Below are positions 1-6,759 of a stretch of 32,476 bases of DNA, one piece after another. The translations under genes were made by a program, and so were the position numbers. Origin of the DNA: Mycobacterium sp. E796. Its GTDB lineage: Bacteria; Actinomycetota; Actinomycetes; Mycobacteriales; Mycobacteriaceae. The notes beneath the pieces were generated by a model that worked only from the letters and a program-made list of their open reading frames with translations, had not been told where the DNA came from and made no database searches. Numbering within the stretch: the stretch's first letter is position 1; each line of letters opens with the position of its first letter. The stretch covers positions 1 to 32,476 of the forward strand of contig NZ_LZKK01000369.1 of assembly GCF_001672815.1 (NCBI RefSeq), given 5' to 3'.

Positions 1-205
1 GGGATCCCGCCAGCGATCCCGACTTCACTGCGGCAACTCGGCTATCACACGTCAACGGCTACGCGCCGCCGTGCGAAAACTTGGATACCGCAACTTCGCG
101 AGAGCCCAGCCGGTGTGTTGTCGGCTGGTGTTCGTGGCAATTAAGAGATGCGGTTCGCGTGTTCGCACTGGCCGCCGCGACAGCCCGGAGTCATCCACGA
201 AGACG
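1..205. other. Non-coding start of window
   Basis: Downstream flank of the flavin monooxygenase gene. I see no convincing gene here: the one forward reading frame (71-529) runs antisense into the monooxygenase and resembles no family I know. No strong terminator hairpin was found. Confidence 0.5.
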
Positions 206-1519
206 CTATTTCACCGGCCGTTCAAGCCCAAGGTGATCGCGCAGTGTGGGCCCGGCGTACTCGGTGCGGAATCGGCCGCGGCGCTGCAGGATGGGAACGA
301 CATGATCGACGAACGTCGTAAGTTCGTGCGGCAATGTCGATCCCATGATGGTGAACCCGTCGACTGCGCCTGCGTCCTGCCACGCGGTCACATGGTTGGC
401 CAGCTGCTCCGGCGTGCCGATGAAATGCGTCTGTCCCGCCAGTCCGCCAGTCACCTGCTTGGCGATCTCCCTCAACGAGGCCTCCGGCCGCGCGCGCGAG
501 GCTGCAAAGAGCTGCTCGGCGCGGCTTGACGGCGCCGACCGCTCGGCCCAGAGTTCGGCGGGCAGCGGAGCATCGGGATCGAAGCCGTCCGGGTCAAGTC
601 CCGCTGTGTAAAGAGTGTTCTGCCAACGAAACTCGGGGTTCTCCAGGTCTTCGAGGCGCTGTGCGCGTGCTCGAGCCTCGGCTTCGGTGCCGCCGAGTGT
701 GATCATCAATGCGGGCAGCACCAGCACCTGATCGGGCTTTCGGCCTAGGGCCGCGGCCTGTTCGTGAAGGTTGGCTCGGAAAGCGACCGCCGCCTCAAGT
801 GAGGGCGGTCCGGAGAAGACCACTTCGGCGTATCGCGCGGCAAGCCCGACACCTGCGGCAGATTGCCCCGCTTGAACGAGTACCGGATGCCCCTGCGGGC
901 TGCGCGGAAATGGCTGGATGCCCTCGACGTCGTAGTACTTGCCGTGAAAGCGCGGCGCATGCAACTTGGCGCGGTCTGCCCACACGCCGCGGTCGCGGTC
1001 GCCGATGACCGCGTCGTCCTCCCAGCTGTCCCAGACGTGGGTGACGGCGTCGACGAACTCGTGGGCCTGCGCGTAGCGGTCGGCGTGCTCGGGATGGAAT
1101 CGCTCGCCGAACGCGGCGGCGGCCAGCGGAGTGACGGTGGTGACGATGTTCCAGCCGGCGCGGCCCCCGCTCAGGTGATCGAGCGTCGCGAAGCGGCGAG
1201 CCAGCTCCCACGGCTTGCTGTAGGTCGTCGAGCCGGTCCCGATCAGCCCGATGTGATCGGTGACTGCTGCCTGCGCCGAGAGTACCGCTATCGGGTCGAA
1301 CTGCGTCTGAGGCAGGTACGTGGCGCGATATTCGGCGATGGCGATGTTGTCGGCCAAGAAGATCGAGTCCATCAGACCGCGTTCCGCGATGCGCGCGATG
1401 TCCGTGTAATAGGACAGGCCCAGGACATTGCGAATATCGCCGTCGACGACACGCCACGCGGCCTCGTGATAGCCGTTCGGCCAGATGAAAGCGTTGAAGT
1501 GCAGAGACGGCGAGCTCAC
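206..1519 (-). CDS. NtaA/SnaA/DszA-family FMN-dependent monooxygenase (LLM class)
   Basis: A 437-residue protein of the bacterial luciferase-like (LLM) superfamily, NtaA/SnaA/SoxA(DszA) branch. Members use reduced flavin from a separate reductase to oxygenate substrates such as nitrilotriacetate, sulfones or alkyl sulfur compounds in the cytosol. Family-typical segments are the N-terminal FNAFIWPNGYHEAAWR, the SIFLADN strand (about 53-59), the TGSTTYSKPWELARRFATLD stretch, then SGGRAGWNIVTT and PVLVQAGQS. Length is normal for the family (about 430-460). The GTG start at 1519 is supported by an AAGGAG ribosome site 8 nt upstream (1528-1533). No flavin reductase gene is next to it in this window. 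The substrate cannot be told from sequence. Codon use looks like ordinary mycobacterial genes, unlike the P450 and kinase that follow. Confidence 0.88.
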   Translation of the reverse strand: MSSPSLHFNAFIWPNGYHEAAWRVVDGDIRNVLGLSYYTDIARIAERGLMDSIFLADNIAIAEYRATYLPQTQFDPIAVLSAQAAVTDHIGLIGTGSTTYSKPWELARRFATLDHLSGGRAGWNIVTTVTPLAAAAFGERFHPEHADRYAQAHEFVDAVTHVWDSWEDDAVIGDRDRGVWADRAKLHAPRFHGKYYDVEGIQPFPRSPQGHPVLVQAGQSAAGVGLAARYAEVVFSGPPSLEAAVAFRANLHEQAAALGRKPDQVLVLPALMITLGGTEAEARARAQRLEDLENPEFRWQNTLYTAGLDPDGFDPDAPLPAELWAERSAPSSRAEQLFAASRARPEASLREIAKQVTGGLAGQTHFIGTPEQLANHVTAWQDAGAVDGFTIMGSTLPHELTTFVDHVVPILQRRGRFRTEYAGPTLRDHLGLERPVK

Positions 1520-1896
1520 AGGTTCGACTCCTTCGTGCGGGTGAATGTTTCGGAGGGAGGCGCCGTGGCGATATCAGTTCGTCAAGGCATGGACACAGCC
1601 CTAGGCATTCTGGTGAGGCAACACGGCCGGAGGTTGAAATAGTCCTTCGCCGACAACGCACGCCGATCTCCTCAACCCGGACTTGCTCGCGTTCATCGCC
1701 TCCTAACCAGGCAGGGTGGCGTGGGCAAGTACGTACAGGACGACGACCTGTTGTCCCTGAATCGAATTCGCCGCGCGGTCGCAAACTCGCGGCTGTGATG
1801 GCCATGGCGAGCCAGGGAGTGCCGGTGCCGGTCGCGACGGAGCTGTGAGCACAGCGAAGTGGGGTTCTAGACTCGCGATCGCGAGCGGCATCGCGC
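1520..1896. other. Intergenic gap between monooxygenase and P450
   Basis: 377 nt without a supportable gene. It holds the AAGGAG site of the monooxygenase (1528-1533) and, just after the P450 stop, a perfect 14-bp palindrome CTCGCGATCGCGAG (1872-1885) that could act as a weak terminator or a protein-binding site. Reading frames here resemble nothing I know. Confidence 0.5.
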
Positions 1897-3192
1897 CTAA
1901 GCGGCCACGTCCAGGCTCGTGAGCCCGCGCAGCACCGGACTCTCCCGGTACACCGGCCTGTCCTCCACGAGCGAGAGCCCCGGAAACCGCTGCGTCAGCG
2001 CGTCGAACGCGAGCCGCGCCTCGAGCCGCGCGAGCGGCGCCCCGAGGCAGAAGTGCGTGCCGAACCCGAACGCGAGGTGCGGGTTTGGGTCGCGCGCGAG
2101 GTCGAGCTGGTCGGGGTCCTCGAACCGGTCCGGGTCGTGGTTCGCCGCGCCGATGCTCACGAGAACGAGCGAACCCTCCGGGATGACATGGTCATCGATC
2201 GCGACGTCTTCAAGCGCGACGCGCACCGTCGCCTGCACAGGCCCGTCGTAGCGGAGCAGCTCTTCGATCGCGGTCGGGAGCAGCGCGGGCTCGTTGCAGA
2301 GTCGCTGCCACTGATCGGGCTCGCGCAACAGGGCGAGCGTGCCGTTGCCGATCAGGTTGGTCGTTGTCTCGTGGCCGGCGAGCAGCAGCAGGTTGCCGGT
2401 CGCGAGCAGCTCGGCGTCGGTGAGAGCGTCGCGCTCTTCCTGGGCCGCGATCATCGCGCTGATCAGGTCCTCGCGCGGGGCGCGGCGGCGGGCAGCGATG
2501 ATGTCGGCGAGGTAGTCGAAGATCTGGCGCGCCGCCTCGGCGCCGGTCGCGCGCCCCTCCGCGCCCGGCGACGCGAAGCCGTTGATCATCGCGCTGGACC
2601 ACTGGCGGAACTGACGGTGGTCCTCCGCCGGGACGCCGAGCAGCTCAGCGATCACAATCGCCGGGAGCGGCTCGGCGAGGTCGTGGATCAGGTCGAAGGT
2701 GCCCTTGGCCTGTGCTTCGTCGGCCAGCTCGCCGACGATCGCCTCGATGTGGCCGCGCAGCGCTTCGATGCGCTTGGGCGTGAAGGCCTTGTTGACGAGC
2801 TTGCGGACGCGCGTGTGGTCGGGCGCGTCCATGGTCAGCATCGAGCGCATGCCGGTCGCGTTCTGGCGCAGAAACTCCGGCATGCGGTCGAGGTTGTCGC
2901 GCATGAGCGGCGCGCGCAGCCGTTCGACCGAAAAGCGCGCGTCGCGCAACGCCGAATGGACGTCGCGGTAGCGCGTGAGCATCCACGCGCCGGGTCCGGC
3001 GTAGTTCGGGACCGGCACCTCGAGCACGGGCCGCACCGTGCGGATCACGGAGTAGATCGGGTAGGGGTTTTCGAGTGAGCCGGCGCTGCGCAGCGGCAGG
3101 AACAGGTCGAAGTCAGCGGAGCCGTTAGGAGAAGGAAGAGGTGACGACCGGTCGCGAGAGGGCGCCGAGCGCTGCCAGACACGAGACGTCAT
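1897..3192 (-). CDS. Cytochrome P450
   Basis: A complete soluble bacterial P450 of 431 residues, a haem-thiolate monooxygenase needing a ferredoxin and reductase that are not encoded nearby. The oxygen-activating I-helix motif AGHETT lies at about 272-277, the ExxR pair (E311, R314) in EELLR, and the haem-binding loop FGFGTHFCLG carries the cysteine ligand C382. The family looks CYP107/PksS-like, but the substrate is unknown. The open frame extends to 3663, but ATG at 3192 gives the expected length and has a purine-rich AGAGGA upstream; the extension does not resemble P450 sequence. Base use is strikingly rich in GCG and CGC runs compared with the mycobacterial genes to the right, suggesting transfer from another high-GC actinobacterium. 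It is divergent from the ABC1 kinase. Confidence 0.93.
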   Translation of the reverse strand: MTSRVWQRSAPSRDRSSPLPSPNGSADFDLFLPLRSAGSLENPYPIYSVIRTVRPVLEVPVPNYAGPGAWMLTRYRDVHSALRDARFSVERLRAPLMRDNLDRMPEFLRQNATGMRSMLTMDAPDHTRVRKLVNKAFTPKRIEALRGHIEAIVGELADEAQAKGTFDLIHDLAEPLPAIVIAELLGVPAEDHRQFRQWSSAMINGFASPGAEGRATGAEAARQIFDYLADIIAARRRAPREDLISAMIAAQEERDALTDAELLATGNLLLLAGHETTTNLIGNGTLALLREPDQWQRLCNEPALLPTAIEELLRYDGPVQATVRVALEDVAIDDHVIPEGSLVLVSIGAANHDPDRFEDPDQLDLARDPNPHLAFGFGTHFCLGAPLARLEARLAFDALTQRFPGLSLVEDRPVYRESPVLRGLTSLDVAA

Positions 3193-3239
3193 GGCGGGGT
3201 CCTCTGGGCGAGCACAGTGTTGAGAATGACCGACTGACC

Positions 3240-3413
3240 GGCCACAATAACACCGTGCCCACGATCGCCTCAAGCACGCGCGTCGCGTTCCACGAGGCCC
3301 GCCAGTCCCCCCTGGCCGCGCGTCGCCCGGATGCTCTGGACCTCTCGCGAGGCAGGGATCGCGAAGGGCACCCCCTATCTCGACTTCGATAGCAAAGGCG
3401 CGCTGCAGCTTCG
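3240..3413 (+). pseudogene. Remnant of a TetR-family regulator (DNA-binding part only)
   Basis: The frame beginning at 3331 contains REAGIAKGTPYLDFDSKGAL, which closely matches the recognition-helix region of TetR/AcrR repressors (REAGVAKGTLYLYFDSKEAL). The first TetR helices are not readable in the same frame upstream, where stops and another frame (VPTIASSTRV...) intervene. The whole ligand-binding part is missing: the frame runs straight into the antisense-like reading of the kinase gene. I infer a decayed or internally deleted regulator that once sat between the P450 and the kinase and probably controlled them. An alternative is chance similarity, but the match over about 20 residues is good. 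Confidence 0.4.
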
Positions 3414-4729
3414 TGATCCGACACTTTCGAGTCGTCCGAGTCCTGCGCGTGTCACTCGCGGTCGTGCGCGTCCTACCCCGGTACCTGCTGCTCCTGGCGC
3501 GCGATCGCACCGCGCTGTGGCCTACGAACGACGCCGATTGGCAGCGCGCGCACCGCGCGGCAGCCCGCGAGATCAAGCGCGTCGCGCTCTCGCTGGCCGG
3601 CGCCTTCACGAAGGCCGCCCAGATCCAGGGCGCACGGGCCGACTTCTTACCGGCGCCCTTCATCGAGGAGCTGAGCCAGTTCCACGACGCGGTGCCGCCG
3701 CGCCCCTTCGAGACGCTGCGGCCGCTCGTCGAGCGCGACCTCGGCCGCCCGGTCGAAGAGGTCTTCGCGACGATCGACCCCGGGGCCCTCGCCGCCGCTT
3801 CGTTGGCTCAGGTGCACCGCGCGACGCTGCGCGACGGCAGCCAGGTCGTCCTGAAGATCCGCTATCCCGAGATCCCGAGGATCATTCCGCTCGACCTCGG
3901 CATGCTGCGCCGCGTCGTCGGGATCGTCATGCTCGTGCAGCGGCGCATCGACCTGCGAGCGCTCGTCACCGAGACGACGCGCTTCGTCGAGTTCGAACTC
4001 GACTTCCGGCGCGAGGCACGCTCGACCGAGCGGCTCGCGAAGAACCTCGCTGACGTCCCCTTCGTGGTCGTCCCCCGCGTCCACCCGGAACTGTGCGGCG
4101 ACAACGTGATAGTGCTCGAGTACCTGCAAGGCATCCAGGTCGCGCGCACGAAAGAGCTTGTCGCGGCGGGCCACAAGCTAGCGGAGGTCGCGCGCAAGAT
4201 CGGCGCGCTGTACGGCACGATGATCTTCGAGCAGGGTTTCTTCCACGGCGACCCGCACCCTGGGAACCTGCTGATCCTGCCCGACGGCCGGATCGGCCTG
4301 CTCGACTTCGGCTTGGCCAAGGAGCTGCCACCAGGATTCGCGCGGCTCGTCGCGACGATGATGGTGTCTTCGATGATCGGTGACTCGCGATCCGCGTTCG
4401 CCGCGGCCCAGCAGCTCGGCTTCGACGTCGCCTCGATGAAACCCGACAACCTGCGCACGCTGATGCTGATGACGATCGGCGACAGCGACACCGAGGCCGG
4501 CTTCTTCGAGATCCTGGGCGAAACGAGCCTGCGCAAGATCCCGGAGGACTTCGCGCTCGTCGGGCGCACACTGATCCTGCTGAACGGGCTCTCGCACCGG
4601 CTCGCGCCCGGGCGCCGGCTAATACAGGCCGAGCTGCTGAAGCACCTCGCCGCAGGCGCGGCCCGCACGGACAGCGACGGGCCGGTCCCATCGGCCAGCG
4701 CGGATAATTCGGCCCGCAAGCCCGCGTAG
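3413..4729 (+). CDS. ABC1/UbiB-like atypical protein kinase family protein (AarF)
   Basis: 438 residues, a full ABC1 (UbiB/COQ8/AarF) kinase-like domain. Visible motifs are the KxGQ-like segment GAFTKAAQ (K67; the usual G is A here), the alanine-rich nucleotide loop AAASLAQVHRA, the ATP-anchoring lysine K148 in VVLKIRYP, the catalytic HGDPHPGN (H278) and the metal-binding DFG (D298). Family members are ATPases or kinases linked to isoprenoid-quinone or lipid metabolism at the membrane. No C-terminal membrane hairpin is obvious, so the protein may be peripheral. The GTG at 3413 is the first start in frame but has no good ribosome site, consistent with rearrangement at the adjacent TetR relic. 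It shares the GCG/CGC-rich base use of the divergent P450. Confidence 0.88.
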   Translation: MIRHFRVVRVLRVSLAVVRVLPRYLLLLARDRTALWPTNDADWQRAHRAAAREIKRVALSLAGAFTKAAQIQGARADFLPAPFIEELSQFHDAVPPRPFETLRPLVERDLGRPVEEVFATIDPGALAAASLAQVHRATLRDGSQVVLKIRYPEIPRIIPLDLGMLRRVVGIVMLVQRRIDLRALVTETTRFVEFELDFRREARSTERLAKNLADVPFVVVPRVHPELCGDNVIVLEYLQGIQVARTKELVAAGHKLAEVARKIGALYGTMIFEQGFFHGDPHPGNLLILPDGRIGLLDFGLAKELPPGFARLVATMMVSSMIGDSRSAFAAAQQLGFDVASMKPDNLRTLMLMTIGDSDTEAGFFEILGETSLRKIPEDFALVGRTLILLNGLSHRLAPGRRLIQAELLKHLAAGAARTDSDGPVPSASADNSARKPA

Positions 4730-4756
4730 TCCAGAGGTTTGGCGGGCCTATCCGCG
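4699..4756 (+). terminator. Long two-part hairpin spanning the kinase stop codon
   Basis: CGCGGATA (4699-4706) pairs perfectly with TATCCGCG (4749-4756), and inside it GGCCCGC (4711-4717) pairs with GCGGGCC (4742-4748). The stem is 15 bp in total, with a 4-nt bulge and a 24-nt loop that contains the TAG stop (4727-4729). No U-tract follows, as is common in mycobacterial terminators. Confidence 0.5.
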
Positions 4757-4832
4757 GCCACGACGTTCACGGCTGCTGGTCGGGTAATGAAATGCCTGGG
4801 TGGGCAACTGAAGTTCGAGAGCGTATCCACCG

Positions 4833-4970
4833 GTGAGCATGGCGGTTGCGCTCGCGGTCACGACGCTGGTGGCTTGTGTGCCGCAGACCGATACCACTGC
4901 CGCAACCCTTGCGGGTGCGGTGCTGCTCGATGAAGCGGCGCTCGGCCGCATCCTTAGTACGGTTCCGCGT
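4833..4970 (+). pseudogene. Truncated lipoprotein N-terminus (sensor-domain lipoprotein-like)
   Basis: From GTG 4833 or ATG 4839 the frame reads a short hydrophobic leader ending in a lipobox-like TLVAC, followed by LLDEAALGRIL. That resembles the start of mycobacterial lipoproteins with a PknH-type extracellular sensor domain. After about 45 residues the frame loses all resemblance, although it stays open to 5219, antisense to the DUF732 gene. I read it as a gene fragment left by a deletion. The remaining 4730-5033 sequence shows nothing else I can name. Chance resemblance is possible. Confidence 0.3.
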
Positions 4971-5033
4971 AAAGCACACGCAACAGTGCCACCACACTCC
5001 ATGCCGAGAATGCCCGAGCAGAGACTCTCGCGC

Positions 5034-5399
5034 TCAGCACCAACTTGCCCCACTGCCTGGAGCGACCCAGCACGTCGCGTTGGGGCAATAGGTCGAGTGT
5101 GCGAGGTGCACCATGGCCTCGACTTGTCCGTAGTGAATGCCCCTGCCGTCCAAGTTCGAGTGGATGTCCTCGGCAACTTGGTCGCGCGTCCAACCCGACC
5201 CGAGATCGTCGCAGATTAGCTGCGCCATCCCGATGAGAGCCGCCTCGTGGCCCGGCGGCCAAGTGAAGCCGAGGCCCTGCAGTTGAGTGAGGTACCCGTC
5301 ATTGACGGGATCGGCAGTCGCAATCGCAGAGCCAGTAACCAGGGCAGCGCCAGCCATAATGGAAACGGTGAGTGTGGCCAGCCAGCGACGTGAAAGCAT
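5034..5399 (-). CDS. DUF732 family secreted protein
   Basis: A 121-residue small secreted protein of the mycobacterial DUF732 family; function is not known. The N-terminus MLSRRWLATLTVSIMAGAAL... is a signal peptide with probable cleavage after IATA, giving a mature start DPVNDGYLTQLQGLGF. This is followed by the family core (LICDDLGSGWTRDQVAEDI, then HSTYCP). Four cysteines in the mature part (in LICDDL, TYCP, ATCW and the final residue) could form disulfides. I chose ATG 5399 rather than upstream starts (5438, 5465) because AGAAGG lies 7 nt before it and the signal peptide then starts properly. It stands alone, convergent with the lipoprotein relic and downstream of the tRNA. Confidence 0.82.
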   Translation of the reverse strand: MLSRRWLATLTVSIMAGAALVTGSAIATADPVNDGYLTQLQGLGFTWPPGHEAALIGMAQLICDDLGSGWTRDQVAEDIHSNLDGRGIHYGQVEAMVHLAHSTYCPNATCWVAPGSGASWC

Positions 5400-5554
5400 T
5401 TGACGCGCCTTCTTTCTTGGCGTTAACGGTGCCGTCATTGTGGCTCTTCGAGTTAAGCCGGGCAACCGGCATGAAATCTCGGTTACGGCCCGCTGTCACA
5501 GCGCCGATTTGGGGCCGTCGAGGCCCAACGCCGCGTGTCCATTTCAGGCCCTCT

Positions 5555-5570
5555 AGCTGCAAAAACAGCT
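5555..5570 (-). terminator. Small hairpin downstream of the tRNA
   Basis: AGCTG (5555-5559) and CAGCT (5566-5570) flank a six-base loop CAAAAA. Read on the minus strand it lies just after the tRNA 3' end and has a U-rich loop. It may help end the tRNA transcript; the stem is short. Confidence 0.3.
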
Positions 5571-5596
5571 TGTGGGGCTTGTGGGGCTGTGGGGCG
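5566..5596. repeat. Short tandem GTGGGG-type repeats at the tRNA 3' end
   Basis: CTTGTGGGG occurs twice in direct succession and is followed by a shortened CTGTGGGG that runs into the tRNA acceptor stem. The unit is about 9 bp. This sits exactly where integrases usually recombine at tRNA genes, so it may be a scar of past insertion or excision. Confidence 0.5.
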
Positions 5597-5663
5597 GGCG
5601 GGGCTCGAACCCGCGACCAACGGATTATGAGTCCGCGGCTCTAACCAACTGAGCTACCGCCCC
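5590..5663 (-). tRNA. tRNA-Met (anticodon CAT), elongator-type
   Basis: A 74-nt cloverleaf on the minus strand. Acceptor GGGGCGG (5663-5657) pairs with CCGCCCC (5597-5591), with discriminator A at 5590. The T-arm is GCGGG-TTCGAGC-CCCGC, the D-arm contains GCTCAGTTGGTTAGAGC, and the anticodon stem GCGGA/TCCGT closes loop CTCATAA with anticodon CAT (5629-5627). The G1-C72 pair and the lack of three G-C pairs in the anticodon stem argue against the initiator tRNA. An Ile2 tRNA with modified C34 has the same anticodon and cannot be fully excluded. CCA is not encoded (CAG follows). The 3' end faces the accessory block at 1-5589. Confidence 0.93.
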
Positions 5664-5687
5664 CAATCGAGTTGAGGTGCGAGCATC

Positions 5688-5693
5688 ACCCTA
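5688..5693 (-). promoter_or_regulatory. Possible -10 box of the tRNA promoter
   Basis: On the minus strand TAGGGT fits the mycobacterial -10 pattern TANNNT and lies 24 nt before the first base of the tRNA. No clear -35 element is visible. Confidence 0.35.
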
Positions 5694-6441
5694 GCGCTCC
5701 TCCTCGCTGCCCAGCGGCAGTGTGTGCCTCACGCGGCAGCAGGGCGCTGAGGTCGTCGCCGACGGGCCGCTAGCGGGACCCGCCAATTGTTGCGAAGTGT
5801 TTCGGCGCGCTCACATCGGGGCGGTTGGCGAGGTGAGCCGCGGCGTGTTTGCACGCGAAAAGCTATGCGTACGGGCCGGCCGCGCGGCAGCAAAGGCGCC
5901 TAGCACGACTGCCAATCGCGACCGTGGGCGCCGCCTGATGATCGGTGCCGAACACTGGGCGCCCCTCCTGGGCGGAAACGACCCCTGATTTAAGTCCAAA
6001 CACCTTGTGTTTCAGCGGCTCTGGTTGTTTGAATTGCGGATGAGGCGGCCTGTTCGCGACCGGAAACAATTTACCAGTCGAGTTGTAAGAACGGCTCAAT
6101 GGCGCAGTTTTTGTGGCGCTAACGCGAACTTAACGCGCTGTCGCAGTCGCAAACTCCTGACGATGCTGCGGCGCCTTCGCGCAGGTCACAGGCGGTCATA
6201 CTTCGCGCAGGCTTGCATGGGCGGCGGGTGATCCCTGAATCCGCCTCGAAGACAGGATCCCTTGCTGCTTCGATTGCAGCCCAACGACTTACGCTCAAAC
6301 GTCGCGCCTAAACCTACCGTCCAGCAAGCCAATAGCATTCACGCGACGGCCAACCGATTGAAACAAAAGAGTATTTTTCATTTACTTTCCCGTTACCTTG
6401 TTGGCGCGCTTGGCGGCGATTCCCAGGTGCACACTCCGACT

Positions 6442-6455
6442 TAATGCGCGCATTA
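6442..6455. promoter_or_regulatory. Perfect 14-bp palindrome, candidate operator
   Basis: TAATGCGCGCATTA is a perfect inverted repeat ending 34 bp before the ATG of the secreted peptide gene at 6490. Position and symmetry fit a binding site for a dimeric repressor. No neighbouring regulator gene is an obvious partner. Confidence 0.45.
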
Positions 6456-6489
6456 CCAACAGTCAAAGAAGTCTGAGAGGAAATAGCGA

Positions 6490-6699
6490 ATGAGTAGAAC
6501 TACAGCCGACTGTCCTCGACGCCTTGGCGCGCGAGCCGCCTTCGCGGCGCTCGCCATCGCGGCCATGGCTGCGGCACCGGTGGTGGCGATCGCTGAGGCA
6601 ACGCACCCCGCCAAGGCCACGGTCAGCGCCGAGCCCAACGACGTCGACTACTACTACAACGTTGGCGACGCCGGTGCCGGCGGCGGAGGCGGCGGCTAG
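6490..6699 (+). CDS. Small secreted glycine-tailed peptide, function unknown
   Basis: A 69-residue protein I do not recognise. The ATG at 6490 follows a good GAGAGGAAA ribosome site. Residues 1-36 form a signal peptide: basic n-region with arginines, a long alanine-rich hydrophobic core, and probable cleavage after IAEA. The mature peptide would be about 33 residues, THPAKATVSAEPNDVDYYYN then VGDAGAGGGGGG, acidic, with three consecutive tyrosines and a hexaglycine end. The stop is followed by a strong hairpin shared with the convergent gene. The palindrome 34 bp upstream and the AT-rich leader suggest regulated expression. It could be a secreted signal, an envelope component or a precursor for modification; none can be shown from sequence. 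Confidence 0.65.
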   Translation: MSRTTADCPRRLGARAAFAALAIAAMAAAPVVAIAEATHPAKATVSAEPNDVDYYYNVGDAGAGGGGGG

Positions 6700-6714
6700 A
6701 CCGCAGCGCCACCC

Positions 6715-6747
6715 ACCGAGGTGCCATGCACGCCGCGGCACCTCGGT
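6715..6747. terminator. Bidirectional hairpin terminator
   Basis: ACCGAGGTGCC (6715-6725) and GGCACCTCGGT (6737-6747) form a perfect 11-bp stem with an 11-nt loop. It lies between the stop of the secreted peptide (6699) and that of the convergent CMD gene (6760). Confidence 0.8.
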
Positions 6748-6759
6748 CGCATGTCCCCG

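Larger units (their letters stand above)
5664..6489. other. Long non-coding, partly AT-rich region
   Basis: 826 nt with no recognisable gene on either strand; the open frames here (for example 5722-5988 plus, 5863-6099 minus, 6262-6444 plus) look like no family and lack good ribosome sites. The left half is ordinary in composition and may be decayed coding sequence. The right part, about 6290-6400, is clearly AT-richer. A pair of TAACGCG direct repeats (6120-6126 and 6131-6137) sits 11 bp apart. The AT-rich part probably belongs to the regulatory region of the small secreted peptide and could be bound by a nucleoid protein such as Lsr2. Confidence 0.5.

Noticed and set aside
3193..3663. Upstream extension of the P450 frame (157 extra codons)
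   Set aside because: It overlaps the divergent region and the kinase gene, resembles no P450 sequence, and ATG 3192 gives normal family length.
4748..5219. Overlapping frames on both strands between kinase and DUF732 gene as real genes
   Set aside because: Only the first 45 codons of the plus frame resemble a protein (lipoprotein start); the rest is antisense to DUF732 or non-descript.
5590..5663. Initiator tRNA-fMet
   Set aside because: It has a G1-C72 pair and lacks the three consecutive G-C pairs of the initiator anticodon stem.
5722..5988. 88-codon frame in the large intergenic gap
   Set aside because: No ribosome site, no recognisable domain, and composition like non-coding sequence.
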